From Candidatus Saccharimonadota bacterium (lineage in GTDB: Bacteria; Patescibacteriota; Saccharimonadia; Saccharimonadales; Saccharimonadaceae), in NCBI GenBank assembly GCA_905372835.1, contig CAJPQK010000001.1:62001-126000 (forward strand): 64,000 nt of DNA, given 5' to 3'. Made by a program: the position numbers and the translations under genes. The notes below the pieces were generated by a model that ran no database searches, had not been told where the DNA came from, and saw nothing but the letters and a program-made list of their open reading frames with translations. Of this stretch, positions 50,035 through 59,130 are shown piece after piece; the first letter of the stretch is position 1; the number at the start of each line of letters is the position of its first letter.

Positions 50035-50946
50035 ATGCAACCAGATAATCAACAACCATACCAATTACCACCCAACCCGACGACACCGCCGGTTGTTTCT
50101 GGACAGCCCGGCCAAGCTTTACCACCACAACCACAACCTGATCAGCCGATGCCACCAATACAGCCCGGTATGGCTCAGCCAGGTCAGCCAGCTCCAAATC
50201 CGCAAACTCCACCAGCTCCGAAAGACAAAAAGAGCGCTATCAGCACACAAAACACCTTGTTATTTTCAGAGATGCGCGAAAACATGATCATCATGAGCGA
50301 TGGTAGTTTTCGAGCAGTGATAGAATGTCAGTCCATCAACTTTGACCTGATGAGCACCCGCGAGCGAGAAGCTATTGAATTTAGCTATCAAAACCTACTT
50401 AACTCACTCTATTTCCCAATTCAAATTTTAGTGCGGTCACAGCGCGTTGACATTGGCCCATATCTGGATCGATTGTCACGCATTCGCCGCTCTCAGGACA
50501 ATATGTTACTGAATGTATTGATGGATGACTACATGAACTTCATCGACGTTTTGTCACAAGAGGCAAACATCATGGATAAACGCTTCTTTATTGTGGTGCC
50601 GTATTTCCCTGGTGGTGATGTTAATGCCATGAAACAGCAGGCAAGGGGTCTGTTTGACAGCTTCTTTAGCGGCAAGAAAGAAACGTTGATCACTAGGATT
50701 GATCAGCCAATGTACGAGAAGGCAAAAGATGAAATCAAAAACCGCATCGATACGGTTATGAACGGTTTATTTGCCATGGGTGTGAAGAGTTTACAGCTTA
50801 ACACCAGGCAGCTTGGAGAATTGTTCTATATCTCGTACAATCCTGATACTGCAGCACGCCAACCATTGGTGCGTAACCCTAATGATTTGACAACTACCTA
50901 TATCCGTAAGGGAAATGGTGAATCACCATACGGAGGAGACCTATAA
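50035..50946 (+). CDS. TraC/VirB4 N-terminal-like protein, separate from the ATPase
   Basis: 303 residues. An 80-residue Pro/Gln linker (PPQPQPDQPMPP) precedes a soluble domain with LFSEMRENMIIMSDGSFRAV and REREAIEFSYQNLLNSLYFP, which resembles the N-terminal domain of TraC/VirB4 proteins. No Walker motifs. Its TAA overlaps the ATG of the VirB4 gene (TAATG), so the two are made together; they look like one VirB4 split in two. Confidence 0.75.
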   Translation: MQPDNQQPYQLPPNPTTPPVVSGQPGQALPPQPQPDQPMPPIQPGMAQPGQPAPNPQTPPAPKDKKSAISTQNTLLFSEMRENMIIMSDGSFRAVIECQSINFDLMSTREREAIEFSYQNLLNSLYFPIQILVRSQRVDIGPYLDRLSRIRRSQDNMLLNVLMDDYMNFIDVLSQEANIMDKRFFIVVPYFPGGDVNAMKQQARGLFDSFFSGKKETLITRIDQPMYEKAKDEIKNRIDTVMNGLFAMGVKSLQLNTRQLGELFYISYNPDTAARQPLVRNPNDLTTTYIRKGNGESPYGGDL

Positions 50947-52784
50947 TGGCTAAGAAAAAATTAGACGCCATCGATATCGCTGCTCAACAGCGTGCTCGTG
51001 AACAGGCCGAAGTCGAGCAAGCCTTCTTGACCGGTGTGAGAACTTTGCGCGATTTCATCGCCCCAAGTAGTGTGGAAATTCAAGCGAGCTATTTCCGACT
51101 GGGCGCCAAATATGGCCGTACTATTTATGTCTATGGTTATCCTCGTGAAATTTACACCGGCTGGTTGAGCTCGGTGATTAACATCGACGAAGTGCTGGAT
51201 ATCAGCATGTTCATCTACCCAGTCGACACTCAGGTGGTGCTTAACAATTTGCGTAAAAAAGTGACTCAGCTGGAAGCAAGTATGAATATCAACGCAGAAA
51301 AGGGGCGTGTGCGTGACCCGGCCATGGAAGCTGCCTTACAGGATGCCGAAGAACTGCGTAACCAGCTACAGATTGGTTCAGAGAAATTCTTCCGTTATGG
51401 GTTATATGTGACGATTTATGCCGACAGTCTTGATGAGCTGAATTTTATTCAACACAAAATTGAAACAATCTTTGGTCAGCAGCTCATATTTAGTAAGGTA
51501 GCATCAAATCAGCAAGAACAAGGACTGAACAGTACCGTTCCTCAGTTGATGGACCAACTACAGATTCGCCGCAACATGAACACTGGTGCCATCTCCACTA
51601 GCTTCCCATTCACATCTGCTGACTTAACTGACGGCAAGGGTGTATTGTATGGCATCAATATGCACAACAATGGTTTGGTGATCTTTGACCGATTTTCTCT
51701 AGAAAACGCCAACATGGTGGTGTTTGCCAAGTCTGGTGCTGGTAAGTCGTTTACAGTGAAACTGGAAGCACTGCGCAGTATGATGACTGGCGCTGACATT
51801 GTCATCATCGACCCAGAAAATGAATACCAAAAGCTGTGTGATGCGGTTGGCGGTAGCCACATACGCTTGAGTCTGAACAGTGACACGCGTATTAATCCGT
51901 TTGATTTACCGCGGGTGATTGATACTGAAGAGGCGGACGATGCTTTGCGTGCTAACTTGGTTACGCTGCACGGTTTGTTGCGTCAGATGTTGGGCGGTTC
52001 AGTAGCTGGCTCAATTGGACTCACCGCGGCAGAGGAGGCGGATATTGATCAGGCTTTGATTGATACCTACGCCCGTGTTGGCATCACGTCAGACCCACTA
52101 ACGCACAATTCAACACCACCAACCATTCACGATTTGTACGACACGCTGCTACACATGGGCGGCACCGGCCCACAACTGGCGCAGCGTCTACGAAAATTTA
52201 CCTCTGGTACTTTCGCTGGTATTTTCAGCCAGCAGAGCAACATTGACATCAATAACGCCATGGTGGTCTTTAACATCCGAGACCTGGAAGATGAACTGCG
52301 CCCGACAGCTATGTATATTGTATTGAATCACATCTGGAATATCACTCGAACCGACCAGAAAAAGCGTATGTTGATCGTTGACGAGGCGTGGCAATTGATG
52401 AAATATGAAGACTCAGCTAGCTTCTTGTTTAGCCTGGCGAAGCGAGCCCGAAAATATCAACTAGGACTCACTACCATCACTCAGGACGTCGAAGACTTTG
52501 TGGGTAGTAAAATGGGTCGCGCCATCGTCGCCAACTCATCAATGCAGCTGCTTCTCAAACAGTCATCAAGTGCCGTTGATGTGCTTTCCAGTGTGTTTAA
52601 ATTAACTGAGGAAGAACAAAAACGCCTGGCGAATTTCCCAGTTGGGCAGGGTTTGTTCTTTGCTGGACAAAACCACGTACACATCCAAATTCAAGCCAGC
52701 GACACCGAGTACGATCTGATCAATACCTCACCGACGAAGCAACTTCCATCTGAAACACCAATTGGTGGTTATGGAGCAGTATAA
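50946..52784 (+). CDS. VirB4/TraE-type T4SS ATPase
   Basis: 612 residues; powers secretion or pilus assembly at the inner membrane. N-terminal VirB4 region (LRDFIAPSSVEIQASYFRLG), then Walker A KSGAGKSF near residue 262, Walker B MLIVDEAWQLM near 475, and later the TTITQDVEDF and SSSAVDVLSSVFKLTEEE blocks of the HerA/VirB4 class. Three bases separate it from the next gene. It is the best marker that this locus is a T4SS relative. Confidence 0.92.
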   Translation: MAKKKLDAIDIAAQQRAREQAEVEQAFLTGVRTLRDFIAPSSVEIQASYFRLGAKYGRTIYVYGYPREIYTGWLSSVINIDEVLDISMFIYPVDTQVVLNNLRKKVTQLEASMNINAEKGRVRDPAMEAALQDAEELRNQLQIGSEKFFRYGLYVTIYADSLDELNFIQHKIETIFGQQLIFSKVASNQQEQGLNSTVPQLMDQLQIRRNMNTGAISTSFPFTSADLTDGKGVLYGINMHNNGLVIFDRFSLENANMVVFAKSGAGKSFTVKLEALRSMMTGADIVIIDPENEYQKLCDAVGGSHIRLSLNSDTRINPFDLPRVIDTEEADDALRANLVTLHGLLRQMLGGSVAGSIGLTAAEEADIDQALIDTYARVGITSDPLTHNSTPPTIHDLYDTLLHMGGTGPQLAQRLRKFTSGTFAGIFSQQSNIDINNAMVVFNIRDLEDELRPTAMYIVLNHIWNITRTDQKKRMLIVDEAWQLMKYEDSASFLFSLAKRARKYQLGLTTITQDVEDFVGSKMGRAIVANSSMQLLLKQSSSAVDVLSSVFKLTEEEQKRLANFPVGQGLFFAGQNHVHIQIQASDTEYDLINTSPTKQLPSETPIGGYGAV

Positions 52785-52786
52785 TT

Positions 52787-55700
52787 ATGCCACGGATTGA
52801 CTATACGACCGATCCAGATATTGATGAACGGCTCAATCCGGCTTCTGAACAAACGTCCAAATATCTTAATTCCATGGAAAACAATGCCGCCAAGGATAAT
52901 TTCTATGACGACGACAAGAAAGATGATGGACTAAACGCCGCGGACAGTGTTAACAATCAAGAGCAGCTATATTCTCGGTCTCCTTTGGGTAAGGCTGGCG
53001 GTAAAAAGCGCGGCAACCTTTTGGCAAATATGACTCGCAAAAAGTGGGGTGCTACAGCCGGCATTGGTGGAGGATTATTTGGCTTAATGATGTTATTTTT
53101 CACAATTTTGCCATATAAGCTTGATGCCATGGTCTCCACCATCACCGACCAGCTCAGCTCTGTGCCACAACATGCCATTAACCAACGGTTAGAATATATC
53201 ACCACACGCTGGGTCGCCATGAAAATGATGCAAACCGCATATCCTGGTGACGCAAACATCGTATTTTGTGCTGGCGGTGGTGTGTTGTGTCACTTAGGAG
53301 CCACAAAGTACAGTACCTGGTTTGAGGAACAGCTTGATGCTAAGTTTGAACAAGAAGGAAGAAAGGTTAAAGTTGTGTTTAATGCCAGCGGGCGAAATAC
53401 CTTGGGCGGTAAGGCAACATCATTTTCTATGCATCTTGAGTCAAAAGATATGGACTCTGTTTTAAAGGGGGTAGAAAAGGAATTATCTCACAAAGATATG
53501 CGTCGTCATATAAAAAAGATGACACGTAAAGTTCATGGCCGTAATTACTTCATGCGCTATCTATCCAAACGTGTTTTGTACCGGAAATACGGGGTGAAAA
53601 AGTTTAACATCATACCAGAAAAAGCTGGTCAGAAATATGCTGACTTTAAAGCTAAGATCAAGCTAAATATGAATACCCGCATCACTGCCAAAATGTCACC
53701 TCGCTTTGCGGCGTATTTGGGATGTTTAGACGGTACTGACGCTAAAAAATGTCAAGATACGTTAGATAAACTAAACAATGACCTTGACTCGAAGATCAGC
53801 GAGGCGGAGAAAGAGGCTGAAAAGGCGACTGGTGATAATAAGACAAAGGCTGATGAAAAAGTGAAGAAAGTTAAAGGCCAAAAAGAAGCCATTAACAATA
53901 TCGACTCTCTGTCCAAAGCAGCACCGGACACACCACTAGGTAAAATTATCAGTAAACAACTGTTTAAGAAAATAGCGGCTGCCAATGCCATCATTGGAGC
54001 CATTGACCTTGTTGCAAAAATCGTGGGAGCGGTTGACCAAAAAATTATTGAGATTGTTGGGGCTGACCAAAAGAAGCAATTATACACCGCTTTCACTTAC
54101 GACGAAGAGGCTAGCCCAGTCTTAACCCGAGACCAAATCCGTGCCGGAACAATCGACAATATTCAGCACGTTGAATTAGCAACCTCACTGTTTGACGGCG
54201 CCGAATCAGCACCAATATTCCAAGCGACGTTTGGCGGTAACAACACCGCAGCGTCACTACTATATCCAACCGCTTACGCCGAGGATGGTGGTATTCGCAC
54301 CAAATGTGACGTTGGTGGTGAACAAAAGGTTGTTGCTTTGGATCCTGGTGAGCTTGTCTGTCCAGAAAAAAAGATTGTCAAAGATTATACAACCTTCACG
54401 AAATATCCTGTCTGGCAAGTGTTGGCGGGAATTGCCAAAGCTTGGAACAGTACCTTTGGTGCAATCATCGACTTTGTTGGCGACACAGTCGGCAAAGTAT
54501 TCAGTTGGTTCTTTAGTTATCTACAGGAACTACCAGGATTGAAGCAGCTTGTTGAACTTTCGGAAGGTTTGATTGAAAAAGCCATGGGCTGGGCAGTAAG
54601 TCTACTCTTTGGCATACCAGAGGTAGGAGTTGATGCTCCAGGCAATAATAACTTTGAGGCTCTCCATGGTGGACTCACAACAACCATGCAAAGCAGTACT
54701 GAAGCTGGGCAGGCTGGGGCTGATTCAAGCTCCAAACAGCCAGATGGAATTGGTGGAGCGCGGTTAACCAACCAGCAGGTTAGTGTACTGGCAAAACAAA
54801 TTGAGCAGGAACGCGACGAAGAATTCCGCGAACAACCATTGATGGCAAAATTATTCGACCCAACGCTCAAACGCTCAGTGGCTGGACAATTACTAGCCGT
54901 CATGCCAACGTCTGGATTTTCGACTGCGCGACTACTTGCACGGGCGCCAATTGCCCTAGCATCTGCTATCACGCCAACCAACACGCACGCCGCCAAATAT
55001 GACCAAGCAGCCGTCATGCGAGCTTTCGGCGTAACCTGGCATGGTTTTACTGACGAAGCGGTGTATAAGGCCGACCCAAGTCAATACACCGACGATGTCT
55101 GTTCAGCCAAAGCCAAAGCACGTGAAGAAAGTTACGGAATTCACGAAGGTGACTTAGTTCCAACATATAGTGTAGCTGACCCATGCGCACTGGAGTTAAC
55201 AGTGGCTGGTAACCTGGCGCTGATGGCCGACGACAAGGAAGGTAAATATTATCCAAAGGAAATTGATGACCCATCAGCTAACACCGGGGCGCAACAGCCA
55301 AGTGGCGGACCAGTTGGAGATGCCATTGGCCCACCAGAACTTGAAGAAGCACAAACCTTTGGCGCTGAGCCCGCATCATGGGGTGGACATAGAAACGGTG
55401 AGATTCCGCTGTCAGCCATGAGTGAGCTAAAAACCGCGCCAGGTCACTATATGCATCCAAAGGCCGCTCAAGCTTTTGACGCGATGAATGAAGCGTACGC
55501 CCAGGAACACGGTGGTCAACATATGACCATTACTGAATCATACCGAACTCTAGCGACTCAACAGGATTACTTTTCAAGCGGCATAACACAGGCATCTCCA
55601 GGAACTTCAAAACACGGTCATGGGCTAGCCTTGGATATTAATGTTGGTGGCTCTAGTTTTAATACACCAATCTACCTATGGCTAGCCGCCAATGCTTCAA

Positions 55701-55801
55701 AATACGGCTTCGTCAACCCACCATGGGCAAGGGATCGCAATAATCCTGGTTGGTATAAAGATGAACCATGGCACTGGGATTACGCAAGGAGAGTACAATG
55801 A
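52787..55801 (+). CDS. Large membrane protein with C-terminal VanY D,D-carboxypeptidase domain
   Basis: 1004 residues. Cytoplasmic N-terminus of about 85, a membrane segment (GIGGGLFGLMMLFFTIL, about 87-105), a long outer region, and a C-terminal VanY-type zinc peptidase: SKHGHGLALDIN (His and Asp ligands, near 941) and EPWHWDY (catalytic Glu and His ligand, near 993). The enzyme would cut D-Ala-D-Ala stems. In this position it may open the peptidoglycan for the secretion apparatus or act on a host wall. GGAG precedes the ATG. Confidence 0.88.
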   Translation: MPRIDYTTDPDIDERLNPASEQTSKYLNSMENNAAKDNFYDDDKKDDGLNAADSVNNQEQLYSRSPLGKAGGKKRGNLLANMTRKKWGATAGIGGGLFGLMMLFFTILPYKLDAMVSTITDQLSSVPQHAINQRLEYITTRWVAMKMMQTAYPGDANIVFCAGGGVLCHLGATKYSTWFEEQLDAKFEQEGRKVKVVFNASGRNTLGGKATSFSMHLESKDMDSVLKGVEKELSHKDMRRHIKKMTRKVHGRNYFMRYLSKRVLYRKYGVKKFNIIPEKAGQKYADFKAKIKLNMNTRITAKMSPRFAAYLGCLDGTDAKKCQDTLDKLNNDLDSKISEAEKEAEKATGDNKTKADEKVKKVKGQKEAINNIDSLSKAAPDTPLGKIISKQLFKKIAAANAIIGAIDLVAKIVGAVDQKIIEIVGADQKKQLYTAFTYDEEASPVLTRDQIRAGTIDNIQHVELATSLFDGAESAPIFQATFGGNNTAASLLYPTAYAEDGGIRTKCDVGGEQKVVALDPGELVCPEKKIVKDYTTFTKYPVWQVLAGIAKAWNSTFGAIIDFVGDTVGKVFSWFFSYLQELPGLKQLVELSEGLIEKAMGWAVSLLFGIPEVGVDAPGNNNFEALHGGLTTTMQSSTEAGQAGADSSSKQPDGIGGARLTNQQVSVLAKQIEQERDEEFREQPLMAKLFDPTLKRSVAGQLLAVMPTSGFSTARLLARAPIALASAITPTNTHAAKYDQAAVMRAFGVTWHGFTDEAVYKADPSQYTDDVCSAKAKAREESYGIHEGDLVPTYSVADPCALELTVAGNLALMADDKEGKYYPKEIDDPSANTGAQQPSGGPVGDAIGPPELEEAQTFGAEPASWGGHRNGEIPLSAMSELKTAPGHYMHPKAAQAFDAMNEAYAQEHGGQHMTITESYRTLATQQDYFSSGITQASPGTSKHGHGLALDINVGGSSFNTPIYLWLAANASKYGFVNPPWARDRNNPGWYKDEPWHWDYARRVQ

Positions 55802-57033
55802 AACGAGTAACTGTTGGTCTACTGTTGGCTTTGGCGGGCTGTATCATATTTTTGACCGCAAATTCTTCAGCAGCACCAGAAAAAGATAAAAAAGAAGAAA
55901 AGAAGAATCAGCCAGCTGGCATCCCTTACCAAGATTATATTAAAAACGACATTAATATTACCAATCCAAATAGCCAAATCTGCTCAACCCAAAACACCGC
56001 AACTGGTGAACTTTCTGGCGAAAATGTAGAAAAGGTTCTTAAGTTTTTTACCGGCAAGGGTCTAACTTTGGTACAAGCAGCAGCTGTAGCTGGTAACCTC
56101 CAACAAGAGTCTCGCATTGATCCAAGTGCACTCAACAGCATCGGTGCCTTCGGCATCGCTCAGTGGTTAGGTGGACGCCGCACGAATCTGGAAAAGAAGC
56201 CAAACTACAGTACCATTGAGGGACAATTGGAATATCTCTGGGAAGAGTTGAACGGAGCGGAAAACGCTGGTTTAAAGGTATTACTCAAACACACTGACAA
56301 ATCAGGTAGTGGTGTCAGCGCTTTGGCGGTTGAGTTTGGTGAAACATTTGAGCGCTATGGCCCAAATGAAGAAGGTAACCGTGCCCAGTATGCTTCTGAA
56401 ATTTTCAACAGTTATAAGGGTAAAATCCAAGACGGCGATCCATCGAAAATCGCGCCAAGCGCTGGTAGTGATTCGGGCGGCGCACAAATTAGTTCAGCAT
56501 CAGCAACTGGTTGTAGTGGTGATGGGTCAAGCGTCGCCGGACAAAGTATTGTCGACACAGTTAAACAATTAGCATGGAATCCAAACACTGATAAAGGAGC
56601 TAATAACCACACGGCTAAAGCTGAATATATTGATGCGGTCAAAAAAAATAACCCGAGTGTCGTCGGTAGTTCAGACACTGACTGCGGTCGATTTGTAGCG
56701 ACGGTGATGCGTACTTCTGGTGCAGATAAAGATTATGAACCGATTGGCACTACAGCACAATATTCTTATGTAAAATCTCATCCAGAAAAATTCAAAATCA
56801 TCGAGCGTCCATCCGCCTCGGACTTACAGCCGGGCGATATCCTCCTCCACCCAAGCCATGGTGGTTACGGACATACCTTGATTTACACCGGTGACGTTGG
56901 TGGAGGATATGTCGCCGCTAACGCCTCGCTTGATGATACGGTGCCGATATTCATCAAGCAAGGGTCAGTCGATTACCAACTCAGCCAGGCAGGCAACATC
57001 TTAGTTCGCGTCATTCAATCAAACAAAACCTAG
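55798..57033 (+). CDS. Secreted peptidoglycan hydrolase: lysozyme-like plus CHAP/NlpC-like domain
   Basis: 411 residues. Signal peptide (VTVGLLLALAGCIIFLTA), then a phage-tail lysozyme-like domain from about residue 80 (AAAVAGNLQQESRIDPSALN, GAFGIAQWLGGRR; the Glu of QQES is the likely acid). A Ser/Gly linker leads to a Cys peptidase-type domain with TDCGRFVATVM near 294 and the catalytic His in GYGHTLIYTG near 357. This resembles VirB1-like wall-opening enzymes of T4SS. Its ATG overlaps the VanY gene stop (ATGA). Confidence 0.88.
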   Translation: MKRVTVGLLLALAGCIIFLTANSSAAPEKDKKEEKKNQPAGIPYQDYIKNDINITNPNSQICSTQNTATGELSGENVEKVLKFFTGKGLTLVQAAAVAGNLQQESRIDPSALNSIGAFGIAQWLGGRRTNLEKKPNYSTIEGQLEYLWEELNGAENAGLKVLLKHTDKSGSGVSALAVEFGETFERYGPNEEGNRAQYASEIFNSYKGKIQDGDPSKIAPSAGSDSGGAQISSASATGCSGDGSSVAGQSIVDTVKQLAWNPNTDKGANNHTAKAEYIDAVKKNNPSVVGSSDTDCGRFVATVMRTSGADKDYEPIGTTAQYSYVKSHPEKFKIIERPSASDLQPGDILLHPSHGGYGHTLIYTGDVGGGYVAANASLDDTVPIFIKQGSVDYQLSQAGNILVRVIQSNKT

Positions 57034-57045
57034 AAAGGAAATATC

Positions 57046-57774
57046 ATGCAGCCAGTCATTACTAAACAAAAAATTATTGGCGGTGCAGTGATCATTGGCG
57101 CGCTGCTTGTTGCTTTCATCTCATATTATGTATTCCAAACCGTCACCCGCGATACCACACTGCTGGCAACCTTTGCACCAGAAACTGTCAAAATGTCTTA
57201 TGATTCAGTGAAAAACCAGACCATCACCTCTGATAAACCCGTAACGGTTAAAAGCGGTAAACATACTTTCAGTTTCAGTGCTGATGGCTATGAAACATAT
57301 ACTATTGTGCTTGACCTGGAGAAGGGAAAAGAACGAAAACTGTTGTTTGCCCTGACACCGAAAAGTGATAAAGCAAAAAATGAACTGAAGCAGAAAAAAT
57401 ATGCCAAAGTCTTGGATGGACTAGGTAGTCGACAAGTAAACAGGGTCGGTAAGGAAATCGATGAGGCTAATCCAATATTGCAGCATCTACCATTTGAAGA
57501 CAGAGATTACCGAGTCTTCTCATGTCAGCCGTATCGCACTGACATTAAGAAATCACATAGAATCGGTATCTGCATCACCATGGTCGGGCGCAACGGTGAT
57601 GCGCTCCTCGGTCAAATATTAGAACGACTCGCTAAGCTTGGCGCGACACCAGATAACTACGACATGAAGGTTAATAACTACATCATACCAACCAAGAAAG
57701 AAAAAGATAGTCGAGCCGCTGTGCCGTGTGGCAACGGACAGCCATCGTGGTGCTACAAATTCCGTGATCGTTAA
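57046..57774 (+). CDS. Membrane-anchored PEGA-domain protein
   Basis: 242 residues. N-terminal anchor (IIGGAVIIGALLVAFISYYVF), then a PEGA-like beta repeat (KPVTVKSGKHTFSFSADGYE) at about 55-100, then a domain with two pairs of Cys (residue 157 area, ICIT, PCGNGQPSWCY). AAAGGA precedes the ATG. Last gene of the plus-strand T4SS-like run. It may be the outer scaffold of the machine (inference). One base separates its stop from that of dnaN. Confidence 0.78.
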   Translation: MQPVITKQKIIGGAVIIGALLVAFISYYVFQTVTRDTTLLATFAPETVKMSYDSVKNQTITSDKPVTVKSGKHTFSFSADGYETYTIVLDLEKGKERKLLFALTPKSDKAKNELKQKKYAKVLDGLGSRQVNRVGKEIDEANPILQHLPFEDRDYRVFSCQPYRTDIKKSHRIGICITMVGRNGDALLGQILERLAKLGATPDNYDMKVNNYIIPTKKEKDSRAAVPCGNGQPSWCYKFRDR

Positions 57775-57775
57775 G

Positions 57776-58876
57776 CTAACTTTTTAGCGGCATAATGATG
57801 TGAATATAGTCACGCTTCTTAGCCGTGGACTGAATGATACAAGGGGAGAGCTTACCACTGAAGGCAAATGACACTTCCTCTCCGTCTGTAACATTCAAAG
57901 CTTCTGTCAAATACCGAGAGTTGAGCGTAATTTGACCGTCAGCAGAAATCTTAGCAGTTGCTTCTGAGGTGTTTTCACCAAGTTCTGAGGCGATGGAGTG
58001 GATGGAAATGATATTGTCTTCAGCTGAAGCATTGATAGTAACGCCGCCGCCTGACTCTCGAGCAAACAAGCTAGCAACTTTGGTGATGCGGCTGAGGTCG
58101 GCGCGTGAGACGATGATTTCCGTCTGTGACTGCTGAGGAATCAACTGGCGATAATCTGGGAATTTTCCATCGATTAACCGGCTAATAATCTCCAATTCTG
58201 GCGTCTGGAAACAAACTTGGTCGTCGCCAAACAATATCACAATGGCTTCTGTGGCGTCGCTCAGACTACGAATCAATTCCTGCAGGGCAGACGTTGGGAT
58301 GATGGCTGAAACTTCGCCGTCCGCTTTCATTAGTTTTCGTTCAGCGAGCCGGTAGCCGTCGGTTGCCGCCAAATATAACTCGTCTTCAAAAGTATGCCAA
58401 TATACCCCAGTCAGTACCACCCGAGCCATATCAGAGCTGGCCGCCAAAATGGTTTGCGACACCGCTTTTTTCAGATCATCAGTGGCGATTTCGTAGCGCA
58501 CTGCCGTATCTTCATTGATGGTTGGTAATTCTGGAAATTCATCAGCAATGACGCCATTGATAACTGATTTAAATTTACCAGAAGTGATGTGCAGATGATC
58601 GTCTTTGGTCTCCAGATCAATAGTACCGCTTGGCAAGGTTGAGATAAATTCTGAGATCAGCCGGGCAGGAATAGTGATCGAACCTGGCGATTGTATTTTA
58701 GCACCAATGTACTGAGTGGAAGCAATTTCCAAATTAGTAGCAGCAATCAATAATCTTCCTCCATCCGTACGAAGCAAAATATTGTTCAAGATGGGAAGTT
58801 CAACGCGACCAGAAGCCACTCTTCCAATATTACTAAGCGCTTTTGCAAAATTTTCTTGTGTGACTGAAAGCTTCAT
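57776..58876 (-). CDS. dnaN: DNA polymerase III beta subunit (sliding clamp)
   Basis: 366 residues forming the three-domain clamp that holds the polymerase on DNA. Typical start MKLSVTQENFAKALSNIGRVA, the middle-domain GTIDLETKDDHLHI strands, and the end IMPLKS. It lies downstream of dnaA on the same strand across a 254-base gap rich in DnaA-like boxes. Confidence 0.96.
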   Translation of the reverse strand: MKLSVTQENFAKALSNIGRVASGRVELPILNNILLRTDGGRLLIAATNLEIASTQYIGAKIQSPGSITIPARLISEFISTLPSGTIDLETKDDHLHITSGKFKSVINGVIADEFPELPTINEDTAVRYEIATDDLKKAVSQTILAASSDMARVVLTGVYWHTFEDELYLAATDGYRLAERKLMKADGEVSAIIPTSALQELIRSLSDATEAIVILFGDDQVCFQTPELEIISRLIDGKFPDYRQLIPQQSQTEIIVSRADLSRITKVASLFARESGGGVTINASAEDNIISIHSIASELGENTSEATAKISADGQITLNSRYLTEALNVTDGEEVSFAFSGKLSPCIIQSTAKKRDYIHIIMPLKS

Positions 58877-59130
58877 AGTTACTATTATATAACCTTTCTT
58901 ATTTTTTATCTGATGTTAGTAATAATAGGTGCTGTGGAAACTGAGTAAAACAATTATTCAAACAGAGGTGGCTAGGCAAAAATAGCTGTGGATAGCGGTG
59001 TGGATGGACGTGGTATGTAGCGGTGGATAAAATGGTGGTAACCCACAGCTGTGCGGAGTCTATTAAACTTTGCCACAAGGTTAGTCGCAGGCTGCGGACA
59101 GAATTCCATAGGTCTTGCACAGGTTTTCCA
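58877..59130. other. dnaA-dnaN intergenic DnaA-box cluster (right half of oriC)
   Basis: No gene is visible in this 254-base gap. It holds TGTGGATAG (58987), TGTGGATGG (58999), GGTGGATAA (59022), TGTGGAAAC (58933) and, on the other strand, TTTTCCACT at 59124, each one or two bases from TGTGGATAA. AT-rich bases lie at the dnaN end. This is consistent with one arm of a bipartite origin. Confidence 0.55.
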
